Positions 8,136 to 15,674 of a stretch of 35,371 nucleotides of DNA are shown piece after piece. The first letter of the stretch is position 1. Each line of letters starts with the position of its first letter. The notes below the pieces were generated by a model, which was not told the origin of the DNA, searched no databases, and saw only the letters and a list, made by a program, of their open reading frames with translations. This DNA comes from Actinomycetes bacterium (GTDB lineage Bacteria > Actinomycetota > Acidimicrobiia > Acidimicrobiales > SZUA-35): positions 1 to 35,371 of the forward strand of contig JAAETV010000558.1 in NCBI GenBank assembly GCA_024227975.1. The letters are read 5' to 3'. The position numbers and the translations under genes are program-made.

Positions 8136-8975
8136 GGCGGGGTGGCTGCGGCGTTGTTGGCGGAGGGCTTCGAAGCAGATGACCGAGCCGGCCACTCCTA
8201 GGTTGAGCGACTCGGTCGGGCCGACGAGCGGGATCGTCACCTTGTCATCGGCCTGAGCGATCACAGGGGCGGGAACGCCCCGGCTCTCGTTGCCGAGCAC
8301 GACGACGGCATCAGCGAGGTCCACCTCGTCGTAGGGGGTCGTGGCGGCATCGATTACGGCAGCCAGAATGCGGCGGCCGCTTGCCCTGAGTCCCTCCAGG
8401 GTGGTGTTGATGTCGGCCTCGACGATCACGGGTAGCCGAAGACCAGCTCCAGCTGAGGCTCGGACGACCTTGGGATTCGTAGGATCGACCGTCGAACCAA
8501 CCAGGACGAGTCCCGCCGCTCCGGCTGCCTCAGCACTACGAATCAAGGTGCCGATATTGCCGGGGTCACGCCCATCGATCACCACCATCACCAGTCCACG
8601 GGGGCCGAGATCGGCCAAATCGGGGGCGGGCCGCCTGACGATGGCTGCAACCCGTTGAGGGGAGACGGTGTCGAGCGCGGCCGCCAACACCCCGTCTTCG
8701 ACGGTGTTGACAGTGACGCCTGCGGCCACGGCCAGGGCAACGACCTCGGAGCCATGGCCTCGCTCGACGAAGACGGCCTCGACCTCCACCCCAGGCTCGG
8801 TATCACCGGTGGCCGCTGAGCCAGCCGCGGCCAATGCTTCGGCCACCACCAGGGGTCCCTCCACGACGAAGGCCCGCTCCTCAGAGCGGGCCTTGCGCTT
8901 CGAGATCAGCCGACGAAGCCGCTTGATCCTGGGGTTGGTGCGACCAAGGATCTCAGCCCCGGTTGCATCGGTCAT
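8130..8975 (-). CDS. TrmH/SpoU-family 23S rRNA 2'-O-methyltransferase (TsnR/RlmB-like)
   Basis: SAM-dependent ribose methyltransferase of the SPOUT fold. The 281-residue protein has an N-terminal RNA-binding segment (VVEGPLVVAEAL near 37-48) and all three SpoU motifs: PGNIGTLIRSAEA (138-150), VVLGNESRGVP (225-235) and IPLVGPTESLNLGVAGSV (248-265). The exact target nucleotide cannot be inferred; rlmB, tsnR and rlmH-type names are all in use for such neighbours of rplT and pheS. It begins seven bases after the rplT stop with a weak GAG ribosome site. Its stop codon lies in a 24-bp tandem repeat that offers two further in-frame TGA codons, so rare readthrough would add only eight residues per step. 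Confidence 0.9.
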   Translation of the reverse strand: MTDATGAEILGRTNPRIKRLRRLISKRKARSEERAFVVEGPLVVAEALAAAGSAATGDTEPGVEVEAVFVERGHGSEVVALAVAAGVTVNTVEDGVLAAALDTVSPQRVAAIVRRPAPDLADLGPRGLVMVVIDGRDPGNIGTLIRSAEAAGAAGLVLVGSTVDPTNPKVVRASAGAGLRLPVIVEADINTTLEGLRASGRRILAAVIDAATTPYDEVDLADAVVVLGNESRGVPAPVIAQADDKVTIPLVGPTESLNLGVAGSVICFEALRQQRRSHPAQ

Positions 8976-8982
8976 GGGTGAC

Positions 8983-9345
8983 TCAGGCCGCGTCAGCCGA
9001 GCCGTTCGCCACCTGGACCAGGGCGGCGAAGGCCTCAGGGTCGCTCACGGCTAGATCAGCCAGGACCTTGCGGTCGACATCTACCTCGGCCAGTTTCAGC
9101 CCATTGATGAACCGGCTGTATGAGGTGCCATTCTCACGGCAGGCAGCATTGATGCGCTGGATCCACAGCCGGCGGAACTCACCCTTGCGGGCCCGCCGAT
9201 CACGGAATGCGTAGTTGCCGGAATGCATGACCTGCTCATTGGCGGCCCTGAAGGTCCGGCTCTTGTTGCCGTAGTAACCCTTGGCTCGGTCAAGCGTTGC
9301 CCGGCGCTTCTTCTTGGCGTGAACGGCGCGTTTCACTCGTGCCAT
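8983..9345 (-). CDS. rplT: 50S ribosomal protein L20
   Basis: Binds 23S rRNA early in large-subunit assembly and, in studied bacteria, represses its own operon. The 120-residue protein is nearly collinear with the family: [15 protein letters not shown] at the start, the RAKGYYG segment near residue 20, [15 protein letters not shown] in the middle and INAACR after it. AAGGAG lies eight bases before the ATG. It sits 44 bases after rpmI and seven before the rRNA methyltransferase in the conserved infC-rpmI-rplT order. Confidence 0.98.
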   Translation of the reverse strand: MARVKRAVHAKKKRRATLDRAKGYYGNKSRTFRAANEQVMHSGNYAFRDRRARKGEFRRLWIQRINAACRENGTSYSRFINGLKLAEVDVDRKVLADLAVSDPEAFAALVQVANGSADAA

Positions 9346-9389
9346 CGAACAAACTCCTTATCTCAGTATTGGGTCAGGGGACGGGACGC

Positions 9390-9584
9390 TCAGCTCGAGA
9401 GCATCTGCTTGACACGGGGGGTGTCAGCCGGCGAAAGCTCCGACCGGCCACTCAAGCGTCGCTTCCGACGGCTCGTCTTCTTCTCCAGGAAATGGTTCAG
9501 GTTCTTGCTGCGGCGCGTGATCTTTCCCGACCCGCTCACCTTGAAACGCTTCTTGGCACCCTTGTGGGTTTTCATCTTGGACAT
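9390..9584 (-). CDS. rpmI: 50S ribosomal protein L35
   Basis: Small lysine- and arginine-rich large-subunit protein of 64 residues, the usual length. MKTHKGAKKRFK, GKITRRSKNLNHFLEKK and the following arginine cluster are the family signature. The ATG at 9582-9584 has AGGAG six bases upstream; a second in-frame ATG at codon 4 (MKTHKGA) matches the family N-terminus even more closely but lacks that spacing. It lies 167 bases after infC, downstream of a strong stem-loop that is a plausible regulatory site. Confidence 0.97.
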   Translation of the reverse strand: MSKMKTHKGAKKRFKVSGSGKITRRSKNLNHFLEKKTSRRKRRLSGRSELSPADTPRVKQMLSS

Positions 9585-9669
9585 AGTTGTCTCCTGACGC
9601 TGTCAACAAGCCTGGGTTGGGATCAGGCCTGACCTACCCCGCGACGATGAACCGTCCGAGCCACACCCA

Positions 9670-9711
9670 AGTACCCACCAAGCCCCGGAGACCGGAGGTG
9701 AGGTGGGTACT
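9670..9711 (-). promoter_or_regulatory. Stem-loop in the infC-rpmI gap, possible L20-type autoregulatory site
   Basis: AGTACCCACC (9670-9679) and GGTGGGTACT (9702-9711) form a perfect ten-base stem around 22 bases, which contain a smaller CCGG-AGA-CCGG hairpin. No U-run follows in the direction of transcription, so it is unlikely to be an intrinsic terminator. In E. coli ribosomal protein L20 binds RNA structures upstream of rpmI; the position here is equivalent, but binding is inference. An eight-base direct repeat (GTTTGTTC twice, 9715-9730 on the plus strand) lies beside it. Confidence 0.5.
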
Positions 9712-9751
9712 CACGTTTGTTCGTTTGTTCGTCCCGCGAATCGAGAGAAAC

Positions 9752-10420
9752 TCAGCCGCTTCTTCCGTCGTCGGTTGCGGCGGCGACTGGCGATGGCTCG
9801 CGAGCTACCACGTCTTCCGGCGGCGGACGGTCTCCGTCTCCATCAACGGACCCGGCCGCTTGGACGGCCTGGTCACGGTTCGGTTTCTTCTTCGGTTTCT
9901 TCTTACTGTCCGGGCCTAGGACCATCGTCATGTTGCGACCGTCCAGCCGGGGATATGCCTCGACTTTGGCGTACTCATCGACGCGCTCCGCGATGTCATC
10001 GAGGATCTTTCGACCAAGCTCCGGATGGGTGACTTCTCGCCCCCGGAACATGATCGTGATCTTCACCTTGTGACCCTCATGGAGGAATTTCTCCACCTTT
10101 CGGGTCTTGGTGTTGAAGTCGCCGCCCGAAATCTTCGGCCGGTACTTCATCTCTTTGACGACGACGTTGCTCGCCTTCTTCTTGGACTCTTTTTGTCGCT
10201 GCGCGGCCTCGTACTTGTACTTGCCGTAGTCCATGATTCGGCAGACCGGTGGGTTGGCCTTGTCTGCGACCTCAACGAGGTCGAGCTCGAGTTCACGAGC
10301 CAACGACAGGGCCTCCGGTATCGGCTTGATACCGAGTTGATCGCCCGACGGACCGATAACACGGACTTCACGAGCTCGGATCCGATCGTTGATCCGTGGC
10401 TCTGGTGGTGGCGCAGCTAT
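9752..10420 (-). CDS. infC: Translation initiation factor IF-3, apparent ATA start
   Basis: Binds the 30S subunit and checks start codons and initiator tRNA. From the start the N-terminal domain reads PRINDRIRAREVRVIGPSG, then PPVCRIMDYGKYKYEA in the linker and the C-terminal domain with FRGREVTHPELG; a 40-residue acidic/proline tail follows. The conserved N-domain lies upstream of the first in-frame canonical start (TTG 10303), and an in-frame TGA stands at 10427-10429. Between them the only plausible start is ATA 10418-10420, which has GGTGATC just upstream, or a later ATC. IF-3 genes are known for rare starts (AUU in E. coli), used for autoregulation. Length from ATA is 222 residues. Confidence 0.95.
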   Translation of the reverse strand: MAAPPPEPRINDRIRAREVRVIGPSGDQLGIKPIPEALSLARELELDLVEVADKANPPVCRIMDYGKYKYEAAQRQKESKKKASNVVVKEMKYRPKISGGDFNTKTRKVEKFLHEGHKVKITIMFRGREVTHPELGRKILDDIAERVDEYAKVEAYPRLDGRNMTMVLGPDSKKKPKKKPNRDQAVQAAGSVDGDGDRPPPEDVVAREPSPVAAATDDGRSG

Positions 10421-10422
10421 AG

Positions 10423-10436
10423 CTGATCACCCCTCA
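10423..10436 (-). promoter_or_regulatory. Shine-Dalgarno that sets the infC ATA start
   Basis: The minus strand reads TGAGGGGTGATCAGCT then ATA. GGTGATC pairs fully with the 16S rRNA 3' end, and the G-run ends nine bases before ATA. It overlaps the stop codon of a short upstream ORF, so ribosomes ending there would sit on the infC ribosome site. Confidence 0.55.
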
Positions 10437-10447
10437 TGCAGATGCAT
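10427..10447 (-). CDS. Six-codon upstream ORF in the infC leader
   Basis: ATG (10445-10447) encodes MHLHEG and stops at TGA 10427-10429, six bases before the infC ATA. AAGGAG lies two bases upstream of the ATG, closer than usual. It is in the same frame as infC, so the pair looks like an IF-3 gene interrupted by TGA at codon 7. Either it is a real leader peptide coupled to infC, or ATA alone is the start and this ORF is accidental, or the TGA is a sequence error. A perfect ten-base palindrome (AGATGCATCT, 10440-10449) covers its start. Confidence 0.35.
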   Translation of the reverse strand: MHLHEG

Positions 10448-10622
10448 CTCTCCTTGTGTGCGGGTTGGAAGTACCAGCGAGAAGAAGGAGAGGACACCGA
10501 GCGACGGCAAAGCCGCTCCGTCCAATCTGTACGACCCAGGCGCACGTATGGTGGCTGGGTGGGGCCAAGCCCTCTTCTTGTTGGATCAACTAAGGCTAAC
10601 AGCAGTATGCCCCGCAGGCGAC
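10448..10622. other. infC/DUF1844 divergent intergenic region
   Basis: About 175 bases with no gene. It must contain the promoter for the infC direction and perhaps that of DUF1844. I see a short hairpin (GAG and CGGC pairing with GCCG and CTC, 10499-10518) that lacks a U-run, and no convincing -35/-10 pair for infC. No tRNA-like or known ribosomal leader structure can be asserted from sequence alone. Confidence 0.5.
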
Positions 10623-10633
10623 ATGGGCACCGA

Positions 10634-10639
10634 TAGCGT
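10634..10639 (+). promoter_or_regulatory. Candidate -10 box for a leaderless DUF1844 transcript
   Basis: TAGCGT, a TAnnnT hexamer, ends seven bases before the ATG at 10647, where no Shine-Dalgarno precedes the start. That spacing would place transcription initiation at the start codon. The same hexamer stands upstream of the gene at 22689. Confidence 0.35.
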
Positions 10640-10646
10640 TGGTCAC

Positions 10647-11072
10647 ATGAGCCTTTGGACCCCAGACGGCGAACGTGAGATCCCGCCCCGACCTTCATCT
10701 GAACCAGCCGACAATGTAGCTGAAGCCACAGAGGCAGCCGGCCCGGAAATGACGGCCGAGCAGGCGGCCCAAGCCGAAGCCATGGCCCATGAGCTGTCCG
10801 AAGCCAGAGCCCGACTGTTGGAGACCGAGGTGGCCACGGTACTGACCAACCATGCGCTCGGCATCTACGAGCTTGCCGCCATCCACCTGACCACCGATGA
10901 CCCCAACCTCGAAGAGGCGAAGCTCGCCATCGACGCCATGGCCGCACTGGTAGACGGTCTCACTGGTCGCTTGGGCGAAGGGGAGCCGACCCTCAAAGAC
11001 GCCCTCCATCAGGCCCGAATGGCCTTCGTCCAGATATCTCAGGGTGTGTCGTCGGCCACTACCAACGACTGA
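10647..11072 (+). CDS. DUF1844 family protein
   Basis: A 141-residue protein of unknown function. MSLWTPDGE at the N-terminus, a central acidic Ala/Glu-rich stretch and the C-terminal half (LTNHALGIYELAAIHL, LAIDAMAALVDGL, TLKDALHQARMAFVQIS) match the DUF1844 family, which in actinobacteria is commonly found beside infC. The C-terminal half looks all-helical. I chose ATG 10647 because it gives the family's WTP start; ATG 10623 would add eight residues and has a weak AGG. It is divergent from infC and its 3' end overlaps the convergent GGDEF-EAL gene by 34 bases, so the two transcripts are antisense there. No membrane segment or known catalytic motif is visible. Confidence 0.85.
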   Translation: MSLWTPDGEREIPPRPSSEPADNVAEATEAAGPEMTAEQAAQAEAMAHELSEARARLLETEVATVLTNHALGIYELAAIHLTTDDPNLEEAKLAIDAMAALVDGLTGRLGEGEPTLKDALHQARMAFVQISQGVSSATTND

Positions 11073-12538
11073 GCAGTCCTCGGACTTTCTTCGATCAGAG
11101 AGGCCATTTGGTCGGCCTCGGCCGGGCGCTGGAGCCAGAAGCCCTGGGCCGCAGCGATACCGAGGAGGCGAACCCGATCGAGCTGACCGGCCCGCTCCAC
11201 CCCAGTGGCAACGACGAGAGCATCCTCGATGAGAGTCAGCTCATCATCATGATCGAGGTCAGGGGTGGCGGCTTGTCGTGGCCCGGCTAGTTGGCCTTGG
11301 TCGACCTTGATGCCGACGACAGGGGCCGAGAGCCACCCAACACCAGCAATGACCCGGGCATTGTCGACCACGATCCCCATCCCCAGGCCAACGAGACGAT
11401 CCAGATTGGCTCGGATCTCCTCCGAGGCGCGGTCGAGTAGAGCCTGATCGACTTCGAGCAGGAGTTGGCCAGCAACCAGGCCCGCGCTGGTCATGGCTCG
11501 TTCCATGGTCGCAACCACCTCACGATCAGCCAGGATGAGGTAGTCGGTGTTGATCGAGACCCTGATCATCCGCCCGGCATTGGCTGACCAGGCCGCGGCC
11601 TGTTGGCAGGCTTCGTTGACCACGATCTGATTCAGAGCAGGGGCCAGGCCGAGATCAGCCACCTGGTCCAGGAAGGAGACGGGGTGGAGAAGGCCGCGCC
11701 GGGGGTGACGCCAGCGGACCAGGGCTTCGAACCAGTGGGCGGTACCAAGGTCGAGCTCGATCACCGGCTGGTAGTTCACTTCGAACTGCTGCTCGACGAT
11801 GGCCACCTTGAGATCGCGTTGGAGCTCGTAGCGGGCCTGAGCCCGTTCCCGATCCTGGGCCGAACAGCGCATCAAGCGGTTCCCGCCTGCTTGTTCGGCT
11901 CTGCGGCGGGCCAAGGCGGCGTCTGTCAACAGATCATCAGCAGCAGGGTCGGTATCGAAGGCGGCCGCTATACCAACGCTCAGAGTCAGGTGATGGATCT
12001 CACCGCAACGGAGCACGATCGGCCCGGCGGCAGCATCGATCAAGCGCTCGGCCAGGAGGGTCAGATCACGCTCAGCAGGGACATCAGTCGTGATGATGAC
12101 AACCTGATGGCCCACATACCGAGCGATCACATCGTCTTGTCGGGCCAGGCCGGCGATCCGGCTGCCGACTTCGGCCAACACCTCATCCCCGACCTGATGA
12201 CCGAGGGCGCCGTTGAGGGCCGAAAGATGATCGGGGGCAAAGACGAGCACCCCGCAGCCGCGATTGTGGGATCGGTCTTCCAACCGTTGGGTCAGATGGT
12301 CGATCAGCCGGTAGCGGACCGGCAGCCCGGTGATGGGATCAACGGTCTCGACCCGGGGGGCAATGGCGACGGCACCCGCCAAAGGGCTGGCTCGTCGACG
12401 GGCCCGAAGGCCGAGTGCAGCCGCCATCGAGGCGGCGCCAGCAACCACGCAACCGATGACCATGATCAGACCAAGCCCGAGAGGCTCCATACCTTCTCGT
12501 CGGCCGTTCGTCGCCGACCTTGACCCCTGGACCGACAC
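11039..12538 (-). CDS. Membrane-anchored degenerate GGDEF-EAL protein
   Basis: 499 residues: one N-terminal membrane helix (about 21-45), a GGDEF-like domain (about 65-225, beginning with the ITGLP motif) and an EAL-like domain (about 235-480). The diguanylate cyclase signature is replaced by VGHQV (142-146). The EAL domain keeps EAL (271-273), Asn330, Glu362 and Lys411, but the DDFG metal-binding loop reads VDNA (391-394) and the usual AEGVE reads ATGVE, so two metal or catalytic acids are missing. Both domains are therefore probably inactive, perhaps acting as a c-di-GMP or GTP sensor or protein partner. An alternative start is Met17 (12490). It follows the cold-shock-like gene by 23 bases, at the end of the riboflavin cluster. 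Confidence 0.85.
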   Translation of the reverse strand: MSVQGSRSATNGRREGMEPLGLGLIMVIGCVVAGAASMAAALGLRARRRASPLAGAVAIAPRVETVDPITGLPVRYRLIDHLTQRLEDRSHNRGCGVLVFAPDHLSALNGALGHQVGDEVLAEVGSRIAGLARQDDVIARYVGHQVVIITTDVPAERDLTLLAERLIDAAAGPIVLRCGEIHHLTLSVGIAAAFDTDPAADDLLTDAALARRRAEQAGGNRLMRCSAQDRERAQARYELQRDLKVAIVEQQFEVNYQPVIELDLGTAHWFEALVRWRHPRRGLLHPVSFLDQVADLGLAPALNQIVVNEACQQAAAWSANAGRMIRVSINTDYLILADREVVATMERAMTSAGLVAGQLLLEVDQALLDRASEEIRANLDRLVGLGMGIVVDNARVIAGVGWLSAPVVGIKVDQGQLAGPRQAATPDLDHDDELTLIEDALVVATGVERAGQLDRVRLLGIAAAQGFWLQRPAEADQMASLIEESPRTAQSLVVADDTP

Positions 12539-12561
12539 CAGGTCGGGGATGACCTACCTGG

Positions 12562-12768
12562 TCAATCCAGCGGGGTCACCCGGGTCGCCTCCCAACGGCC
12601 AGGTCCACCCGCTTCGACAATGAAGGCAACGGCCTTGCCAATCTCGATCTGGCGGGAGCCACCGGCGATCGCCGTGCAATGAAACCCGTAGATTGCGCCG
12701 GAATCGTCTTCGATCTCGCCGAGGCCGGCGTCAGCATCGAAGCTCGTGACCGAGCCCTGGTCAACCAA
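12562..12768 (-). CDS. Cold-shock-domain-like small protein
   Basis: 68 residues from TTG 12766-12768, which overlaps the ribBA stop by eight bases (CTTGGTTGA). [15 protein letters not shown] and YGFHCTAI correspond to the two RNA-binding strands of cold-shock proteins, but the aromatic residues of RNP1 are largely replaced (GLGEIE where GFGFI is usual), and [12 protein letters not shown] ends the chain. It may bind nucleic acid weakly or have another role. An upstream reading frame continues to 12888 in the same frame but lies inside ribBA and lacks family similarity. AGG lies four bases before the TTG. It is coupled to ribBA and followed by the GGDEF-EAL gene. Confidence 0.8.
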   Translation of the reverse strand: MVDQGSVTSFDADAGLGEIEDDSGAIYGFHCTAIAGGSRQIEIGKAVAFIVEAGGPGRWEATRVTPLD

Positions 12769-14017
12769 GGGACCTGGCTTCGAGATCGAGGAGGTGACCG
12801 AGCCGCTCCTGCTTGGCCAGCAGATACGAGATGTTCTGCTCCGTCGGCTCGACCTGGAGAGGAACCCGCTCCGAGATCTGAAGCCCAAAACCGGTGAGCC
12901 CCCCGTACTTGGCAGGGTTGTTGGTCATCAACTTCATGGTGGTGACGCCGAGATCAACCAGGATCTGAGCACCAATCCCGTATTCACGACTATCGGCCGG
13001 CAATCCCTGATCAAGGTTGGCGTCGACGGTGTCACGCCCCTCATCTTGCAAGGAGTAGGCCCGGATCTTGTGACCGAGACCAATGCCTCTGCCCTCGTGG
13101 CCTCGCAGGTAGACAAGCACCCCGTGACCCTCTTCGGCGATCTTGGCCAAGGCCTGGTCGAGCTGAGCTCCACAATCACAACGCAGCGAACCGAAGATGT
13201 CTCCGGTGAGACACTCTGAGTGGACCCGCACCAGGACTTCCTCCTGAGAGGAGACGTCGCCTCTGACGAAGGCGATGTGCTGTTCGCCATCCAGCACCGA
13301 CTCATAGACAACGGCATTGAAATCACCGTGACGGGTGGGGATCGTGGCTTCAGAGAAGCGGGAAATCAGCTTCTCGGTTCTGCGCCGGTGGCGAATCAGA
13401 TCGGCGATGGAGATGAAGACCAAGCCATGCTCCTGGCAGAAAGTAATCAGGTCCGGAACCCGAGCCATGGTGCCGTCATCGTTGACGATCTCGCACAATA
13501 CCCCACCCTCGGGCAGTCCGGCCATGCGAGCCAGATCGACCGCAGCTTCAGTGTGGCCTGCTCGTTTCAGGACCCCGCCGGCCCTGGCCCGGAGGGGGAA
13601 GATATGGCCGGGGCGGGCGAAGTCGGCGGCCGTGGTGGTGGGATCGATCATGGCCCGAAGGGTCAAGGCCCGATCGTGAGCTGAGATACCGGTGCTTGTC
13701 CCGTGGCGGTAGTCGACGGTGACGGTGAATGCAGTACGCATGGCTTCAGTGTTCGACGCCACCATCAGAGGCAGATCGAGATCATCAGCCCTGGCATCGG
13801 AAACCGGGGCGCAGATCACACCCGATGTGTGACGGACGAAGAAAGCAAGCCTGTCTTCGGTGGCGAACTCGGCCGCCATGATGAGATCACCCTCATTCTC
13901 TCGATCCTCGTCGTCGACGACGACCACGATCTCACCGCGGCCGATAGCGGCAATCGCATCCTCTACCGGGTCGAAAGGGCTGCCGGTACCGGTCGAGGGG
14001 TGTTCATCTTGGCTCAT
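12761..14017 (-). CDS. ribBA: Bifunctional 3,4-dihydroxy-2-butanone-4-phosphate synthase / GTP cyclohydrolase II
   Basis: Supplies both precursors of riboflavin: the four-carbon unit from ribulose 5-phosphate (RibB half) and the pyrimidine from GTP (RibA half). The 418-residue fusion has [11 protein letters not shown] at residues 35-45 and GHTEAAVDL near 154 in RibB, and [18 protein letters not shown] in RibA, with zinc ligands Cys269, Cys280 and Cys282; GRGIGL follows. All catalytic motifs are present. Its ATG shares one base with the ribE stop (TGATG), and its own stop overlaps the cold-shock-like gene. ribH, which often follows ribBA, is not here. Confidence 0.97.
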   Translation of the reverse strand: MSQDEHPSTGTGSPFDPVEDAIAAIGRGEIVVVVDDEDRENEGDLIMAAEFATEDRLAFFVRHTSGVICAPVSDARADDLDLPLMVASNTEAMRTAFTVTVDYRHGTSTGISAHDRALTLRAMIDPTTTAADFARPGHIFPLRARAGGVLKRAGHTEAAVDLARMAGLPEGGVLCEIVNDDGTMARVPDLITFCQEHGLVFISIADLIRHRRRTEKLISRFSEATIPTRHGDFNAVVYESVLDGEQHIAFVRGDVSSQEEVLVRVHSECLTGDIFGSLRCDCGAQLDQALAKIAEEGHGVLVYLRGHEGRGIGLGHKIRAYSLQDEGRDTVDANLDQGLPADSREYGIGAQILVDLGVTTMKLMTNNPAKYGGLTGFGLQISERVPLQVEPTEQNISYLLAKQERLGHLLDLEARSLG

Positions 14018-14619
14018 CAGCTCGGTTCTCCACCTGGTCCAGGAGACGACATCTGCCCGGCCAGCAACTTCTCGGCGTACTTGGCCATCATGTCGACCTC
14101 GATGTTGACCCGATCTCCCGGCCCCTTGGCTCCAAGGGTCGTGACGTCGCAGGTGTGGGGAATGAGGGCCACGGTGAAGCCGTCGGGGGCTGGATCGACC
14201 ACCGTCAGGCTCACCCCGTCGACGGTCACCGAGCCCTTCTCGACCAGGTATCGGTTCAGCCCTTGGTCAACCTTGACCCTCAAGTCCGGAGCGGCCTCGA
14301 CGATCACCCCAACGGCATCGACATGACCCTGGACCAGATGGCCTCCCAATCGATCCTGGAGCCGGACCGGTCGCTCCAGGTTGACCGGATCGCCGGGGCC
14401 CAGGTCGCCCAGCTGGGTTCGCGCAAACGATTCCTCGGTGACATCGGCCGCGAACCAGCCGTCGTCATTGTTCCAGTCGACGACAGTGAGGCAGCAACCA
14501 TTGACGGCGATGGACGCTCCCATCTCGATGTCAGTCAAGACCTGACGGCAAGACAGCTCCAGCCGGGCGCCCTCGAGGGCACGAACCGAGCCCAGCTCCT
14601 CGACGATTCCGGTGAACAT
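14017..14619 (-). CDS. ribE: Riboflavin synthase, alpha chain
   Basis: Dismutates two 6,7-dimethyl-8-ribityllumazine molecules to riboflavin and the pyrimidine. The 200-residue protein begins [10 protein letters not shown], the invariant N-terminus, and has two lumazine-binding repeats; [12 protein letters not shown] in the first and [12 protein letters not shown] in the second mark the duplicated barrel, and HLVQGHVD is the conserved linker region. It shares single bases with ribD upstream (TGATG) and ribBA downstream (TGATG), so the three are translationally coupled. Some annotations call this gene ribC. Confidence 0.97.
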   Translation of the reverse strand: MFTGIVEELGSVRALEGARLELSCRQVLTDIEMGASIAVNGCCLTVVDWNNDDGWFAADVTEESFARTQLGDLGPGDPVNLERPVRLQDRLGGHLVQGHVDAVGVIVEAAPDLRVKVDQGLNRYLVEKGSVTVDGVSLTVVDPAPDGFTVALIPHTCDVTTLGAKGPGDRVNIEVDMMAKYAEKLLAGQMSSPGPGGEPS

Positions 14620-15650
14620 CAGCGCTCTCTCGTCCCTGCCGTCGCTACTAGGTCGACTCGTAGATCTTCTCCCATCTTGACCACCTGGTCAAGTCTGAGT
14701 CTGACCAGGTCAGCCAAGGTAGAAGCCCCCGATCCGGCCAACAACGGCACCCCGTCGTCACCCCCCATCATGGCAGGGGCCAGGTACAGCACGTAGCGAT
14801 CAACCAGGCCGGAGCGGTGGAACTCTCCGGCGACCGTCGGTCCCCCTTCCACCATCAGTTGGACAACTCCTCGCTCACCAAGCTCATCGAGAACCAGGCC
14901 CAGGTCGCCGTCGAGCTCCAGGCAGGGATGGATGGCGGCACCCGGTTCAGCCCGGCCGAGCACGACTCGAAGTGGTTCCCGTGGTGGCTGACCATCAGGG
15001 GTTGTGATGGAGCGGACGGTGAGGCGGGGATCATCGGCCCTTACCGTTCCCGCTCCGACCAGGATGGCATCGGACTCGGCTCGGATCCTATGAGCATCGA
15101 GACGGGCCTCGGACCCTGTGATCCACTGGCTCGACTGGTCGGGAGCCGCCGTGCGCCCATCAAGGGTGGAAGCCAGCTTGAGCACCACGAAAGGCCTCCC
15201 GGTCCGGCGGTGGGTCAGATACGGAGCGAGCTGGGTCTCGATCTCGGCCGCCCGCGGCCCAACCATGACCTCGAGACCAGCCCCCTGCAGCCGCTCGATG
15301 CCCTGGCCCGCCACCTTTGGGTCTGGGTCCGTGATTCCGATCACGACCCGGGCGACGCCGGCCTCGATTATGGCGTCGGCACACGGCGGAGTTCGCCCCT
15401 GGTGAGAGCAAGGCTCCAGAGTCACATACAGGGTCGCACCCGCAGAGCGCGGCCCCGCTCGTGTCAGTACTTCCACCTCAGCATGATTGGCCCCGGGGCG
15501 CCGGGTCGAGCCTTCGTAACTGGTGCCGTCACTGGTGACGAGCACCGCCCCGACCCAGGGATTGGGGGGAGCCAGGAGACGGCTGTGAGCCGCCCTGGCA
15601 ATGGCCCGCTCCATCATGGCCTCATCATCGAGGGTGTGATCTCGGATCAT
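14619..15650 (-). CDS. ribD: Bifunctional deaminase/reductase RibD
   Basis: Deaminates and then reduces the product of GTP cyclohydrolase II. 343 residues from ATG 15648-15650. The N-terminal deaminase domain has the zinc site HAE (residues 56-58) and PCSHQGRTPPC (80-90, with Cys81 and Cys90). The reductase domain starts near RPFVVLKLASTLDGRTA and has LMVEGGPTVAGEF near the end. An upstream TTG at 15669-15671 would add seven residues but has AGGAG directly abutting it, which is too close; GGAGGG lies about 13 bases before ATG 15650, so neither spacing is ideal. The gene starts just after the mog-type gene's stop (15675). Confidence 0.95.
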   Translation of the reverse strand: MIRDHTLDDEAMMERAIARAAHSRLLAPPNPWVGAVLVTSDGTSYEGSTRRPGANHAEVEVLTRAGPRSAGATLYVTLEPCSHQGRTPPCADAIIEAGVARVVIGITDPDPKVAGQGIERLQGAGLEVMVGPRAAEIETQLAPYLTHRRTGRPFVVLKLASTLDGRTAAPDQSSQWITGSEARLDAHRIRAESDAILVGAGTVRADDPRLTVRSITTPDGQPPREPLRVVLGRAEPGAAIHPCLELDGDLGLVLDELGERGVVQLMVEGGPTVAGEFHRSGLVDRYVLYLAPAMMGGDDGVPLLAGSGASTLADLVRLRLDQVVKMGEDLRVDLVATAGTRER

Positions 15651-15674
15651 GTCTGGTATCTCGCCCTCCAACTC

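Noticed and set aside
9752..10303. infC starting at TTG 10303
   Set aside because: Removes about 40 residues of the conserved N-terminal domain, which is encoded intact upstream.
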